Positions 1-7,561 of a stretch of 10,013 bases of DNA are shown here, in pieces. The first letter of the stretch is position 1, and each line of letters opens with the position of its first letter. The notes under the pieces are model-generated. The model saw nothing but the letters and a program-made list of their open reading frames with translations, was not told the origin of the DNA and did no database searches. The stretch is from Candidatus Altimarinota bacterium (lineage in GTDB: Bacteria; Patescibacteriota; Gracilibacteria; UBA4473). Where the stretch lies: assembly GCA_905478675.1 (NCBI GenBank), contig CAJQJI010000043.1:1-10013 (forward strand), read 5' to 3'. Made by a program: the position numbers and the translations under genes.

Positions 1-1
1 T

Positions 2-571
2 GAGGAACCAACCTTATCGGATTCTGAGATGCTAAGCACTTTGTATGCTAGTATTACCGATCAGACACTCTTAAATAACACCACAAAACTTAGCCCTAAA
101 AAGGACCCAGCCCTTACAAGTCTAAATACAGAGGTACAAAACATTCTCCGTACGGAATTTGCGGATCAGATGGAACAGACGTTCTTACAAAAATTAGCCG
201 AAAATGACCAATACGAAACGCTCCAAAAACTAGGCCGTGGCGGACGCGTTCAAGTGGACTGCAAAAAAGTTGGGACCAGCACTCAAATGAGATTCCCCGA
301 TCAACTAGATAATTTAGACCGCATTACCTTTAAGATAAACCGAAGTGTGAACGGAAAAATTGAATTAGTAGAAGATATTCCTCCGGCCTATGGAAACCGT
401 CGCGTCATGGTGGTGACCGGACCTTGTTTTAAAGGCTCTGGCAGTAACTTAGAAATTGTGGCACGCGCTGGTTTAAGCGAACAAGCCATTTTAACCACGA
501 CTCCCACCGTTAGCTATGGGCCTTCGGTTAACCCGGAAGCCGCTATTATTACTAACCTGAACGTTTTATAA
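2..571 (+). CDS. Hypothetical protein, 5' end outside window
   Basis: I do not recognise this gene. The frame is open to the left edge of the window, so the true start probably lies upstream. The first internal ATG is at 29 (180 aa from there) and has no Shine-Dalgarno just before it. The N-terminal half is polar and probably helical. From about residue 70 (counted from M29) it becomes beta-rich, with GRGGRVQVDCKK, then the segment RRVMVVTGPCFKGSGSNLEI and a hydrophobic, Thr-rich C-terminus containing ILTTTPTVSYGP. Two cysteines are present (DCKK and GPCF). No signal peptide, membrane helix or catalytic motif is visible. It is separated by only 1 nt from the next gene, so the two are very likely co-transcribed. 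Coding status is well supported by length and by the tight junction; function is unknown. Confidence 0.8.
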   Translation, partial: EEPTLSDSEMLSTLYASITDQTLLNNTTKLSPKKDPALTSLNTEVQNILRTEFADQMEQTFLQKLAENDQYETLQKLGRGGRVQVDCKKVGTSTQMRFPDQLDNLDRITFKINRSVNGKIELVEDIPPAYGNRRVMVVTGPCFKGSGSNLEIVARAGLSEQAILTTTPTVSYGPSVNPEAAIITNLNVL

Positions 572-572
572 T

Positions 573-998
573 ATGAACCCAGAAGAACAAGCTTTGCTCG
601 ACGTTATTGCTCGTATTACTGAGTGGGAAGAAATTCCACTCCAAACACGACGTGATTTTTTAAACCATATTTTAGAAATTAACACGCTAGATGAAAGAGC
701 GATTAACTTTATTGGCCAAACCCTTGACCAGTTTGAAAATCAGGAAAGCCAACGGCTCATTGAACTCAAACAAGAGCTTCATAACTATCAGGCTATTATT
801 GACCAAGAATCAAAACCTGAAACCGCCTGGAAAAGCCAAATTTACAAAGCCGCTAATACTAAAGTTCAAGCTTTAAAAGAAAGCTTTAAATCGGGCTTTA
901 GAACGGCAGAATCATTCTGGATGAAATCAGAAGAAGCAGCGGAACATCAAATAGAGAAAAATGAAGTCGAAGCCTTGAAAGCCGGACTTACGGCATAG
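573..998 (+). CDS. Hypothetical helical protein (141 aa)
   Basis: Unrecognised small protein. The sequence is almost entirely predicted helix: charged, with few glycines or prolines. Stretches such as LDQFENQESQRLIELKQELH (about residues 51-70) and the C-terminal EEAAEHQIEKNEVEALKAG have the spacing of short coiled coils. There is no signal peptide, membrane segment or known catalytic motif. The start is set by the upstream gene: its TAA ends at 571 and this ATG is at 573. No Shine-Dalgarno precedes it, so translational coupling is likely. The gene ends in TAG at 996-998, and the -35 box of the next gene's promoter begins at the very next base. It may be an accessory or partner protein for the large helical proteins downstream, but that is inference from position only. 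Confidence 0.75.
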   Translation: MNPEEQALLDVIARITEWEEIPLQTRRDFLNHILEINTLDERAINFIGQTLDQFENQESQRLIELKQELHNYQAIIDQESKPETAWKSQIYKAANTKVQALKESFKSGFRTAESFWMKSEEAAEHQIEKNEVEALKAGLTA

Positions 999-1033
999 TT
1001 GACTTTTTTGGAAAAAATACTATAAAAAATAAT
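999..1033 (+). promoter_or_regulatory. Promoter for the 988-aa gene, near-leaderless
   Basis: TTGACT at 999-1004 is a 5/6 match to the -35 consensus. It is followed by a 16-nt spacer and TATAAA at 1021-1026 (5/6 match to the -10). Initiation about 7 nt after the -10 would fall at 1033-1034, the A of the ATG. The transcript would therefore be leaderless or nearly so, which fits the absence of any Shine-Dalgarno. The -35 directly abuts the TAG of the preceding gene. Confidence 0.6.
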
Positions 1034-4000
1034 ATGAAATTTGTACACTCTAGTCGCTGTTATAAACAACCTCACACGGGGTTTGTTTTTATTGAGCCAC
1101 TCAAAAATGAGGAGTATCTGCAGACAGGCGACGCCATTGATGAAACCAATGTAAGAGTGGACGTCAGCCAAGCAGTTGACCGTGCTATAACTGAAAATCC
1201 AGCCCTAAAAGTGGCACAACAGGCAGAGATAACGCGCGCCCAAGCTAATAATGCCATTGGGGAATTTTTAAGTGAACCTCGCAACGGCAACAGCGTTTTT
1301 AGACCCGAACCCGTCGCCGGGTTTATTGGGAAAGCGGAAAGCGCTTTTTGGGGTAATTTACGACTTGATCGCGCTTATACGCTTTGGCTCAATTCTAAAA
1401 AACCAATTTGGCATTTTGTAGATAAAGTTTTAGACGATACGCTTGAAATTTATGAACAAGGACCTTACACCTATTCGCGTATTGAGAGCTCTATTTTAAA
1501 CCAAACCGCTCGGCCAACTTTACGAGCTATTAGTCGAAGTGCGAGTAACGCGAATGGCACCAGTTTGGCGGCCATTAAACATAACGAAGCCGTGGCTATG
1601 CAAGTTATAGCCGCTAAAAAAATTGAGCATCAGCAATTTAGAACCGACCAGCTTCCACAGTTTGATACAGAGGAATCTTTCACCCGTTTCTTGAAAAAAT
1701 ATCCAGGTTTAGGACGACAAGCTCGTATTAAATGGATGCACTCACAAGAAGAAAAACAATTGGCTCAAGCCGAGCGACAAATTCAAAATGATATCGATGC
1801 GGCTCGAAAAAATCGTCAAGACACCTTGCAGCTTATTGAGGCTCGATTTGATAGCTATATTGCAAATGCCCATATAAAACTGAAGCAATCAGCCCAAAAT
1901 AAATTTCGGAACTTTGCCGCTGAAATTCTGCAAAATCCAGAAAATTTTATTAATAATCCACGCAGTACTATTCAAGGTATTAACTGGCGAACTACGTTTA
2001 AATGCGCCAGTGCCGTTGACCTACTTGAAGCCCTTAGTCTTCGCTATGGAGATGAGATTGTACAAATGGCTTCTGAAGTACCGAGATTAGAAAAAGATAT
2101 GGAGGCTACGCTTTCAAATCTTGATAAGCGAACCGCTAATCTTCAGAATATTTTGAACGGTGGCGTTGATTTTGAAGCCGTACAACATCAACTTAATCAA
2201 CTTAACATTGAACCCAGTGATGTTGAAAAAGATGCCCAAGGTTTAGAAAACCAAGTCAGTATTATTGAAGTCGTTTTTTCTATTCAAAATGCCTTACAAC
2301 AAGTACATCAAGACCTAGACCTACAAGCAGATGTCTATAACGGGAATCCGATTCGTTTAACGCCAGAAGAGAAAATTGCCCTCTTAGTAAAATATTTACA
2401 ACGTCATCCTCAGCATCTTGCGGATATGGAGGATATTGGGGCTAAACGACTACTTTCACGTTATTTATTACAACAGGATGTGAAAACGAAGGAAGCCTTT
2501 ATCGCTGGTGGTATTGACGGAGAAAACGCGACTCCTTTCAGCCGTCGTCAGATGCTCAATCGAGCCAAATCGACTTTAGAGTCTGGAAACTTGGCCCTTA
2601 ATGAGGTCATTCCAAACTTGAGTGACATTATGAAACAAAGAGACGCCGCCGCGCCGCAACAAGCGCTCCAACAGCTACGCACCTTTGTTGATAATTTTAA
2701 TCAATTATGGCAGATCTTAGGCGTTCCTAAAGATGAAAATGGACGCCTAAATTTTAATGAAGCCGGTGAACTGTGGCAAAAAATACCAGAAGCCGAGCGT
2801 CAGGTAATTCGAAATGTGGCTCAGTTTGAACCGCTCGTGTTAGACCTCTCGAGTAATGATCGAAATTCAAATCATTTAGTCCGAGGCGAAAGTGCTGACA
2901 GTCCTCGAACGAGTAAAAAGCTCGAAGCCAACGGTATTATTGAACTTTTAGAACAAGAACGAAATCTGTACGAACTCATACTTGATGATCTTCCTCCTAA
3001 TGAAGAACTTTATGCTAATTCTCGTGATCAATACAACCAGGCGTTAGAAGAAATTATGCGTATTGCTCGGAATGATGTTACTCAGCCCTCAACGAGCAAA
3101 GCCGCGACCGGTGAAGATAAAGAATCGCCTCGAGTTGGGGCGGGAGCTATGCAAGCTATTGCTAGCCAAGCCTCTGTTTTCCGAGACCAAGGCTTACAAT
3201 TTGTTTCTGGAATCGATTTACCCGCTGAAATTGTTGAGCGCGCACAAAAAGAACTGCTGACAAAACTAACCGCCTGGGATCAAGCTATCTCGCGCAAAGA
3301 AGCCTTTTCATTCACCATCCCCAGTGACCAAAGAAGCATGTATAGTCAATCTATAACTGATTTTAGTAGCGCTATCCAACATCAACTTGATGATTTAGGG
3401 CAGGCTGGGATTGATGCGCCTCAAACGCCTTCACTTAACGACCGAATGCGTCGTAATTTAGGGGAACAAATGACTGAACGCTCTGAACACAGCTTTGCTA
3501 TTCAATACCAGCATAACGCTCGACAACAATGGAACGTCTTACAAAACATGTCACTTGGGCATGAGGTCTCGAACTTTCAGTTTGGTGATTTAACGCACTT
3601 AGGCGGTGTTTTCAACTTAAGCTCTGGGGTTACAAAACGCCAAAATTTAGGGAATTTAAAGTTGTACCGAAAAGATGCTCACCGCATTTTACTTGAATCT
3701 GAGGGACAAGACGGACTCGTCATTGCCATTACTCCCCCCAAAGATTTAAAAGCCAATTTTACCCCAGACCAGATGGAAGATGAAAGTTTTGCGGGTCACG
3801 CTAATACGCTTATTTGGAAAAAATCTGATTTAGAAAATGGAGAAGACGGACTCTTTAGAGTGCCTTATACAAACTATGACAAAGCTGGAATAATGCTTAA
3901 TGCTGGAGCTGGACAAGCCGCTAAACAAACTCGAGCGCCAAAGGCGGCCCAAAAAGCCCAAAAACGATGGCACCGTATTGGCTATAAAAAGAATACATAA
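1034..4000 (+). CDS. Large helix-rich protein of unknown function (988 aa)
   Basis: I do not recognise a family. The protein is hydrophilic and mostly helical. The segment 236-300 (rich in Gln, Ala, Glu and Arg) and the segments 345-430 and 505-600 look like coiled coils or helical bundles. A low-complexity Ser/Thr/Glu linker lies near 682-702. The C-terminal part (about 840-950) changes character, with beta-like GNLKLYRKDAHRILLESEGQ and DGLVIAITPP. It ends in a very basic tail, KAAQKAQKRWHRIGYKKNT, which could bind nucleic acid or anionic polymers. There is no signal peptide, no convincing membrane helix and no catalytic motif that I can name. The start MKFVHSS is supported by a promoter whose predicted transcription start falls on the ATG. 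A motif pair, EILQNPENF (297-305) and LSLRYGDEI (335-342), recurs in the 1077-aa neighbour. Coding status is certain; function is open. Confidence 0.88.
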   Translation: MKFVHSSRCYKQPHTGFVFIEPLKNEEYLQTGDAIDETNVRVDVSQAVDRAITENPALKVAQQAEITRAQANNAIGEFLSEPRNGNSVFRPEPVAGFIGKAESAFWGNLRLDRAYTLWLNSKKPIWHFVDKVLDDTLEIYEQGPYTYSRIESSILNQTARPTLRAISRSASNANGTSLAAIKHNEAVAMQVIAAKKIEHQQFRTDQLPQFDTEESFTRFLKKYPGLGRQARIKWMHSQEEKQLAQAERQIQNDIDAARKNRQDTLQLIEARFDSYIANAHIKLKQSAQNKFRNFAAEILQNPENFINNPRSTIQGINWRTTFKCASAVDLLEALSLRYGDEIVQMASEVPRLEKDMEATLSNLDKRTANLQNILNGGVDFEAVQHQLNQLNIEPSDVEKDAQGLENQVSIIEVVFSIQNALQQVHQDLDLQADVYNGNPIRLTPEEKIALLVKYLQRHPQHLADMEDIGAKRLLSRYLLQQDVKTKEAFIAGGIDGENATPFSRRQMLNRAKSTLESGNLALNEVIPNLSDIMKQRDAAAPQQALQQLRTFVDNFNQLWQILGVPKDENGRLNFNEAGELWQKIPEAERQVIRNVAQFEPLVLDLSSNDRNSNHLVRGESADSPRTSKKLEANGIIELLEQERNLYELILDDLPPNEELYANSRDQYNQALEEIMRIARNDVTQPSTSKAATGEDKESPRVGAGAMQAIASQASVFRDQGLQFVSGIDLPAEIVERAQKELLTKLTAWDQAISRKEAFSFTIPSDQRSMYSQSITDFSSAIQHQLDDLGQAGIDAPQTPSLNDRMRRNLGEQMTERSEHSFAIQYQHNARQQWNVLQNMSLGHEVSNFQFGDLTHLGGVFNLSSGVTKRQNLGNLKLYRKDAHRILLESEGQDGLVIAITPPKDLKANFTPDQMEDESFAGHANTLIWKKSDLENGEDGLFRVPYTNYDKAGIMLNAGAGQAAKQTRAPKAAQKAQKRWHRIGYKKNT

Positions 4001-4026
4001 ACCAAGGATAAGATCAGCCTTGCACC

Positions 4027-4062
4027 TTTACTGTAAAAGGATTTCATGCTATAATAATTAGA
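4027..4062 (+). promoter_or_regulatory. Extended -10 promoter for the 1077-aa gene
   Basis: TTTACT at 4027-4032 (4/6 match to the -35) is followed by exactly 17 nt and a perfect TATAAT at 4050-4055. TGC immediately before the -10 makes it an extended -10. Initiation would be near 4062, leaving a leader of only about 13 nt with no Shine-Dalgarno before the ATG at 4075. A weak inverted repeat, CCTTT/AAAGG (4025-4029 with 4036-4040), overlaps the -35 and could be an operator, but it is short. The 74-nt gap 4001-4074 holds no obvious terminator for the upstream gene, so read-through is possible. Confidence 0.65.
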
Positions 4063-4074
4063 TTATTTTTAGTC

Positions 4075-7000
4075 ATGAAATTTTTAAAGTTTGCGCCACT
4101 CTCTGCCACAACAAATTTTTGTCACTTTGATCGGGCAAACTTAAACGATGTTAATCGATCTACCGATGAAAAACTAACGGGCGATATGGCTGAAATGGCC
4201 GAACGACGGCTTAATGCTTTAAGAGCCGCCGCACCAACCGTTGCCCTTAGTTTAGATATTTTAAGCGAACAAATTAGACCGTCTTTAACGGTTAATACTT
4301 TTCATGGATCAAGACTGAGGTTGCGAAATGATCGTGGAAAAATTATTGGGCATATGAACGATAATAGCCGTGTTACCTTCCAGGGCGAAAGCAAGCTCAG
4401 CCGTGATGCTAACGGGCAAACTATTGATACAGATGTTCCGCCTGACGGGAGTCTAGAGAACCGTCATTTATGGTTTAAAGTTAAAACGAGTAACGGCCAA
4501 ACTGGCTGGGCGTCAGCCGAGTATTTAGAAGGCTCTTTAATGGAGCCTTCTCCTGTAGAACCAAAACCTGTAGTAGAACCTGAACCTGTAGAGGATCCAC
4601 CAATCATTGATATTATCACTGAAGAGCCGGAAATAGAGGATGAGCCTTTAATTGACATTACTATCCCGGATTTACCAGAGTTAAATCTAGAGGGAACGCC
4701 TTTTTATCGTGCACCAGCTGCTGGTGCTCTAGAAAGAATAACCGATAATAATCGGGCCCAAGCCGCCGTAGCCGAAGCAGCTCGAGCCAGTGCTGAATAT
4801 GAAAAAACAACCGCTGAAAGAGCTGTAAACGGACACAACCCGCCACCAGAGCCGATTAACGAGGCCGAGCGAGTTACGAGTCTCCCCATAGATGAACAAG
4901 TCGCACGCCTTGCGGCTGATACCGAAGTTCCCCCTGATAGGGTTCGTGCCATGCTTATGGATTTAAGTCGTTGGGATGAAGAAAAAATTTTAGCGAACCC
5001 AGAAGGCTTTAGAACGGTCGTTGAAGATTTAAATGCTCGTTACGGAGATGATTTTGCTAAGTTTGCGCCTCGAGCTATGGATGTTGCGCCAGCACTCGCT
5101 TTTTTCAAATCACCGGCCATTCGTCCTATCATTGGTAAATGGCTGCCCGCTATTGGTGGTGGACTTTTATGGAGCCGAGTCATTGGCTCTGAAGGGAGTG
5201 ATTGGACTAGCTTTCACGCCCCAGACGAACGATGGAATACCGGTAATATTGCCGTGGATACGGGTGCTTATTTTGTACCCATTGCCGGGAATTTCAAAGA
5301 TTTCAATGACGCTCGAATCGAATGGCGCGAGGGTTCTTATGGTATGGCCGCCATTTCTGTTGCCTCGGGAACAGTGGGGATGGTGCTTGATGGATTTTCA
5401 ATTGCAACGGCCTGGACAGGCGTTGGTTTTGTGGCCGGTCAAGGGGCTAAAATCGGAGTTAAAACAGGCGTGCGAGCGTTGAAAGCAGGCGTTAAATATT
5501 TAGTGAAAGATAGTACTCGTAGTGTCTGGGATGTTATGACTTTCCGGGCTTTAAGACCTGGCGCTGCTGGCGTTGATGCCGCTACCGCCACCCTCCGTGG
5601 ACAACGAGCCAGTGATGCCCCTGAAACAGGGGCTCGAGAGGGCTATGAAACGACTCGACCTGAAACGCCTGTTGCCGGAAGAACGGATATAGACAGCTTT
5701 ACTGCAGACGTTCGCTTTCATCAAAATGCGAATCGCCATATTGATGTTTTAAAAGCAGACCAAAACGAAACCAGTTTTATGCATGAAGGGATGGCCTTTA
5801 ATCTTACAAAAAACACTGAAGGCCACTGGGAGGCCGTTGATGCGGATGGAAATCGTTTGCCTATTACCCGAACCGAAGAGCTCCCCTCTTTAAGAGAAAA
5901 CACCTTACAACGGTCTTTAGACTTCTATGATCAAAACATTATGCCACGGGTTCGATCTCAGATTGACGCCATGCCCGCCTTATTTAATCGTTTAAGATCT
6001 AGCATTCCCGCTCCCCAACGTTTTAAACGCCAAGCCGAAACCGTTATAGGCAACTTAAAGGATTTTGAATGGAACCGATTTAATGTAATGGGCCCTAATA
6101 ACCGAGCGGAACTATCACGAGCCCACCAACAAGGGGAAGCTGAATTTAAGCGCGTTAAACAAGAGCAAGCGCAATACAATGTAGACCAAGCCCAAAAAGC
6201 TTTAGACACTCGAACCACAGGATGGCGCCGAATTTTTACCAGAAATAAAACGCAAGATGCTTACGCTGAAAAACTGCGAGACGCTGAAGCGGAACTTAAC
6301 AGAGTCCAAAGTAGCGACGCTTCAACGCTGGTGCGAGAGCACGAAAATAATAGCTGGTGGAACAACCAACTCAATCAATTAGGACACCGGGTGAGTGAAA
6401 TGCCTGTTTTAAATCGTGGCGAACAAAAAGCCGCCCTGAAAGATATCAAAGCGCTTCGACAAAAAAATCAGACCTTAAGTCAGCATGAATCTAGCTTGCG
6501 CCGCCTCGAAAGCCAACGAGACCAACTTCCTGCTGGCACTAAGCGCAGAAGCGTTATCGCTGAAATTGAGACCGTTAAACAAGATATTTTAACGGCTCGT
6601 AAAGATATTGAAAATCAAGTCGCGGCTATGTACAACCGGCAAAACACCACCGAAAACCAAGCCGTCTTAAACGACCGAATCACCGAACTTAAGAGCCAAT
6701 TAGGAAAAAGTAATACCCCAAACCGAACTAGAGCTATTCAACAAGAAATTGATGCCCTTGAAAGCTACCGTTTAGCCAACCCTAATCCTAAGTTAAGTAC
6801 ACTTAGAGGCAAGTTGACCGTCGGAAATAAAGTGCGGCTAACCACCGCTGATGGAAAAACCACAGAATTTGAACTGGCTGAAGTACGAACTGATATTAGT
6901 AACGAAGGTGGCAGCCAGTTAGTTTTACGTGGTACTACCGACAGCCAGGGAGAAGCTTACTTGTTAAAAGTTGAAACCGATGGCGATCATTTTAAAGTTA

Positions 7001-7308
7001 CAAACTTAAATGACAGCCGTGAAAGTTTCATCATTGATAAAATTGAAGATGTTCCAAGGAATGGACGGCGCACAAACGAAGAAGTTAACCGAATTTATAA
7101 GAGCTTAGAGGTTGGATCCGTGCTTAAAAACAGGGATGACTCGAGTTTTAGAATTGAAGTCACGCAGGTAAATGATATAAACCAAGGCTTAGTTGTTAGC
7201 GCCAGTGTTAGAACGAGTAATGGAAAAATTGAAACCATTTCTGGCGACATGCTTAAATCAAGACTCACAGGCTATTTAGCCAATGAACGTATTTACGTTG
7301 AATCGTAA
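4075..7308 (+). CDS. Large multidomain protein: SH3-like domain, pre-toxin-like hydrophobic region, coiled coil (1077 aa)
   Basis: No single family fits the whole protein. Residues about 70-153 resemble a bacterial SH3 (SH3b) domain: SRLRLRNDRGKIIGHMNDN, then HLWFKVKTSNGQTGWASAEY, matching the usual pattern of an LRLR start and a W-x-KV...G-x-TGW-x-x-x-YL end. SH3b domains commonly bind cell wall. Residues 157-205 are an acidic Pro/Glu linker. Residues 395-475 are Gly/Ala-rich and hydrophobic, including DTGAYFVPIAGNFKDFNDAR and a Val/Gly/Lys-rich end, reminiscent of the pre-toxin segments of polymorphic toxins. Residues about 680-900 are a long charged coiled coil. Two beta-rich modules follow (about 908-985 and 1011-1062). 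No N-terminal signal peptide or lipobox is seen and no C-terminal toxin fold is evident. A surface or cell-contact role is plausible but inferred. The start is supported by a strong promoter 13 nt upstream. Confidence 0.88.
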   Translation: MKFLKFAPLSATTNFCHFDRANLNDVNRSTDEKLTGDMAEMAERRLNALRAAAPTVALSLDILSEQIRPSLTVNTFHGSRLRLRNDRGKIIGHMNDNSRVTFQGESKLSRDANGQTIDTDVPPDGSLENRHLWFKVKTSNGQTGWASAEYLEGSLMEPSPVEPKPVVEPEPVEDPPIIDIITEEPEIEDEPLIDITIPDLPELNLEGTPFYRAPAAGALERITDNNRAQAAVAEAARASAEYEKTTAERAVNGHNPPPEPINEAERVTSLPIDEQVARLAADTEVPPDRVRAMLMDLSRWDEEKILANPEGFRTVVEDLNARYGDDFAKFAPRAMDVAPALAFFKSPAIRPIIGKWLPAIGGGLLWSRVIGSEGSDWTSFHAPDERWNTGNIAVDTGAYFVPIAGNFKDFNDARIEWREGSYGMAAISVASGTVGMVLDGFSIATAWTGVGFVAGQGAKIGVKTGVRALKAGVKYLVKDSTRSVWDVMTFRALRPGAAGVDAATATLRGQRASDAPETGAREGYETTRPETPVAGRTDIDSFTADVRFHQNANRHIDVLKADQNETSFMHEGMAFNLTKNTEGHWEAVDADGNRLPITRTEELPSLRENTLQRSLDFYDQNIMPRVRSQIDAMPALFNRLRSSIPAPQRFKRQAETVIGNLKDFEWNRFNVMGPNNRAELSRAHQQGEAEFKRVKQEQAQYNVDQAQKALDTRTTGWRRIFTRNKTQDAYAEKLRDAEAELNRVQSSDASTLVREHENNSWWNNQLNQLGHRVSEMPVLNRGEQKAALKDIKALRQKNQTLSQHESSLRRLESQRDQLPAGTKRRSVIAEIETVKQDILTARKDIENQVAAMYNRQNTTENQAVLNDRITELKSQLGKSNTPNRTRAIQQEIDALESYRLANPNPKLSTLRGKLTVGNKVRLTTADGKTTEFELAEVRTDISNEGGSQLVLRGTTDSQGEAYLLKVETDGDHFKVTNLNDSRESFIIDKIEDVPRNGRRTNEEVNRIYKSLEVGSVLKNRDDSSFRIEVTQVNDINQGLVVSASVRTSNGKIETISGDMLKSRLTGYLANERIYVES
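4543..4689 (+). repeat. Low-complexity Pro/Glu linker with CCTGTAG repeats
   Basis: This segment encodes residues 157-205 of the 1077-aa protein. CCTGTAG occurs three times, at 4552-4558, 4567-4573 and 4585-4591, giving the degenerate protein repeat VEPKP/VVEPEPVE, and an acidic, Ile-rich stretch follows. Such linkers usually separate a binding domain from the rest of the protein and often change length by slippage. Confidence 0.55.
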
Positions 7309-7339
7309 AAAATGGGGGTGAGCATCGTAATGCTCACCC
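7307..7339 (-). terminator. Rho-independent terminator of the 69-aa gene
   Basis: A perfect 10-bp stem, GGGTGAGCAT/ATGCTCACCC (7316-7325 with 7330-7339), has a 4-nt loop. Read on the minus strand it is followed by CCA and six T's (7312-7307), so it terminates leftward transcription. There is no T-run on the plus-strand side, so it is probably not an efficient terminator for the converging 1077-aa gene, whose stop codon overlaps the T-run. Confidence 0.8.
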
Positions 7340-7351
7340 ACCAGTTCCCGT

Positions 7352-7561
7352 TCAGTCCTTGTTCATATCAGCCTCCATTTTGTCGTAGTCGACCCCTTCT
7401 GCGGAGATCTTAAGGGCCTCTAAGACCCTCTCAACGGCACCATCGCTGCCTTTTTTTTGTCCGCGTCGGTAACCTTCCTGGAAGGCTTCCGTGCGACATT
7501 CGACCAAGGCGCTTGAGACGATATCGCCAATATCATTGGCGTCTTTTTTTGAATTGGCCAT
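7352..7561 (-). CDS. Small hypothetical protein (69 aa) with strong SD
   Basis: Unrecognised small, charged, probably helical protein with a central basic segment EGYRRGQKKG (residues 29-38) and an acidic C-terminus. No membrane segment or signal is present, and one cysteine occurs in VECRTE. I chose the ATG at 7561 (MANSKKD...) rather than the in-frame ATG at 7576. The bases between them contain GAGGAG about 7 nt before the inner ATG, an ideal Shine-Dalgarno that would otherwise be coding. The gene has its own promoter, a long structured leader and its own terminator, so it is a monocistronic unit. It differs from its neighbours in having a canonical SD and in ending with TGA, where the other complete genes end in TAA or TAG. 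By my count it is about 50% G+C. A regulatory or stress role is possible but inferred. Confidence 0.75.
   Translation of the reverse strand: MANSKKDANDIGDIVSSALVECRTEAFQEGYRRGQKKGSDGAVERVLEALKISAEGVDYDKMEADMNKD

Noticed and set aside
1001..1018. TTTTTTGGAAAAAA as a terminator after the 141-aa gene
   Set aside because: The repeat has no G/C stem, its loop would be only 2 nt, and it overlaps the spacer of a good promoter.
947..1290. Minus-strand frames 947-1171 and 1072-1290
   Set aside because: They cross the end of the 141-aa gene, the promoter and the start of the 988-aa gene, with no start signal or family similarity.
4004..4040. Short inverted repeats (CAAGG/CCTTG and CCTTT/AAAGG) as a terminator of the 988-aa gene
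   Set aside because: The stems are only 5 bp and no T-run follows; the second overlaps the -35 of the next promoter.
4704..4952. Minus-strand open frames opposite the 1077-aa gene (4464-4658, 4661-4846, 4704-4952, 5551-5739, 5721-5903, 5958-6218)
   Set aside because: They lie inside a long, well-supported plus-strand gene, lack start signals and have compositions typical of antisense frames.
5033..5482. 149-codon plus-strand frame within the 1077-aa gene
   Set aside because: It overlaps the hydrophobic Gly/Ala-rich segment in another frame, has no SD or promoter, and looks like a shadow of the GCN/GGN-rich coding sequence.
1034..7308. UGA-recoded genome (code 25)
   Set aside because: More than 2000 codons of the two largest genes read through without any in-frame TGA and use ordinary GGN glycine codons, and one gene ends in TGA.
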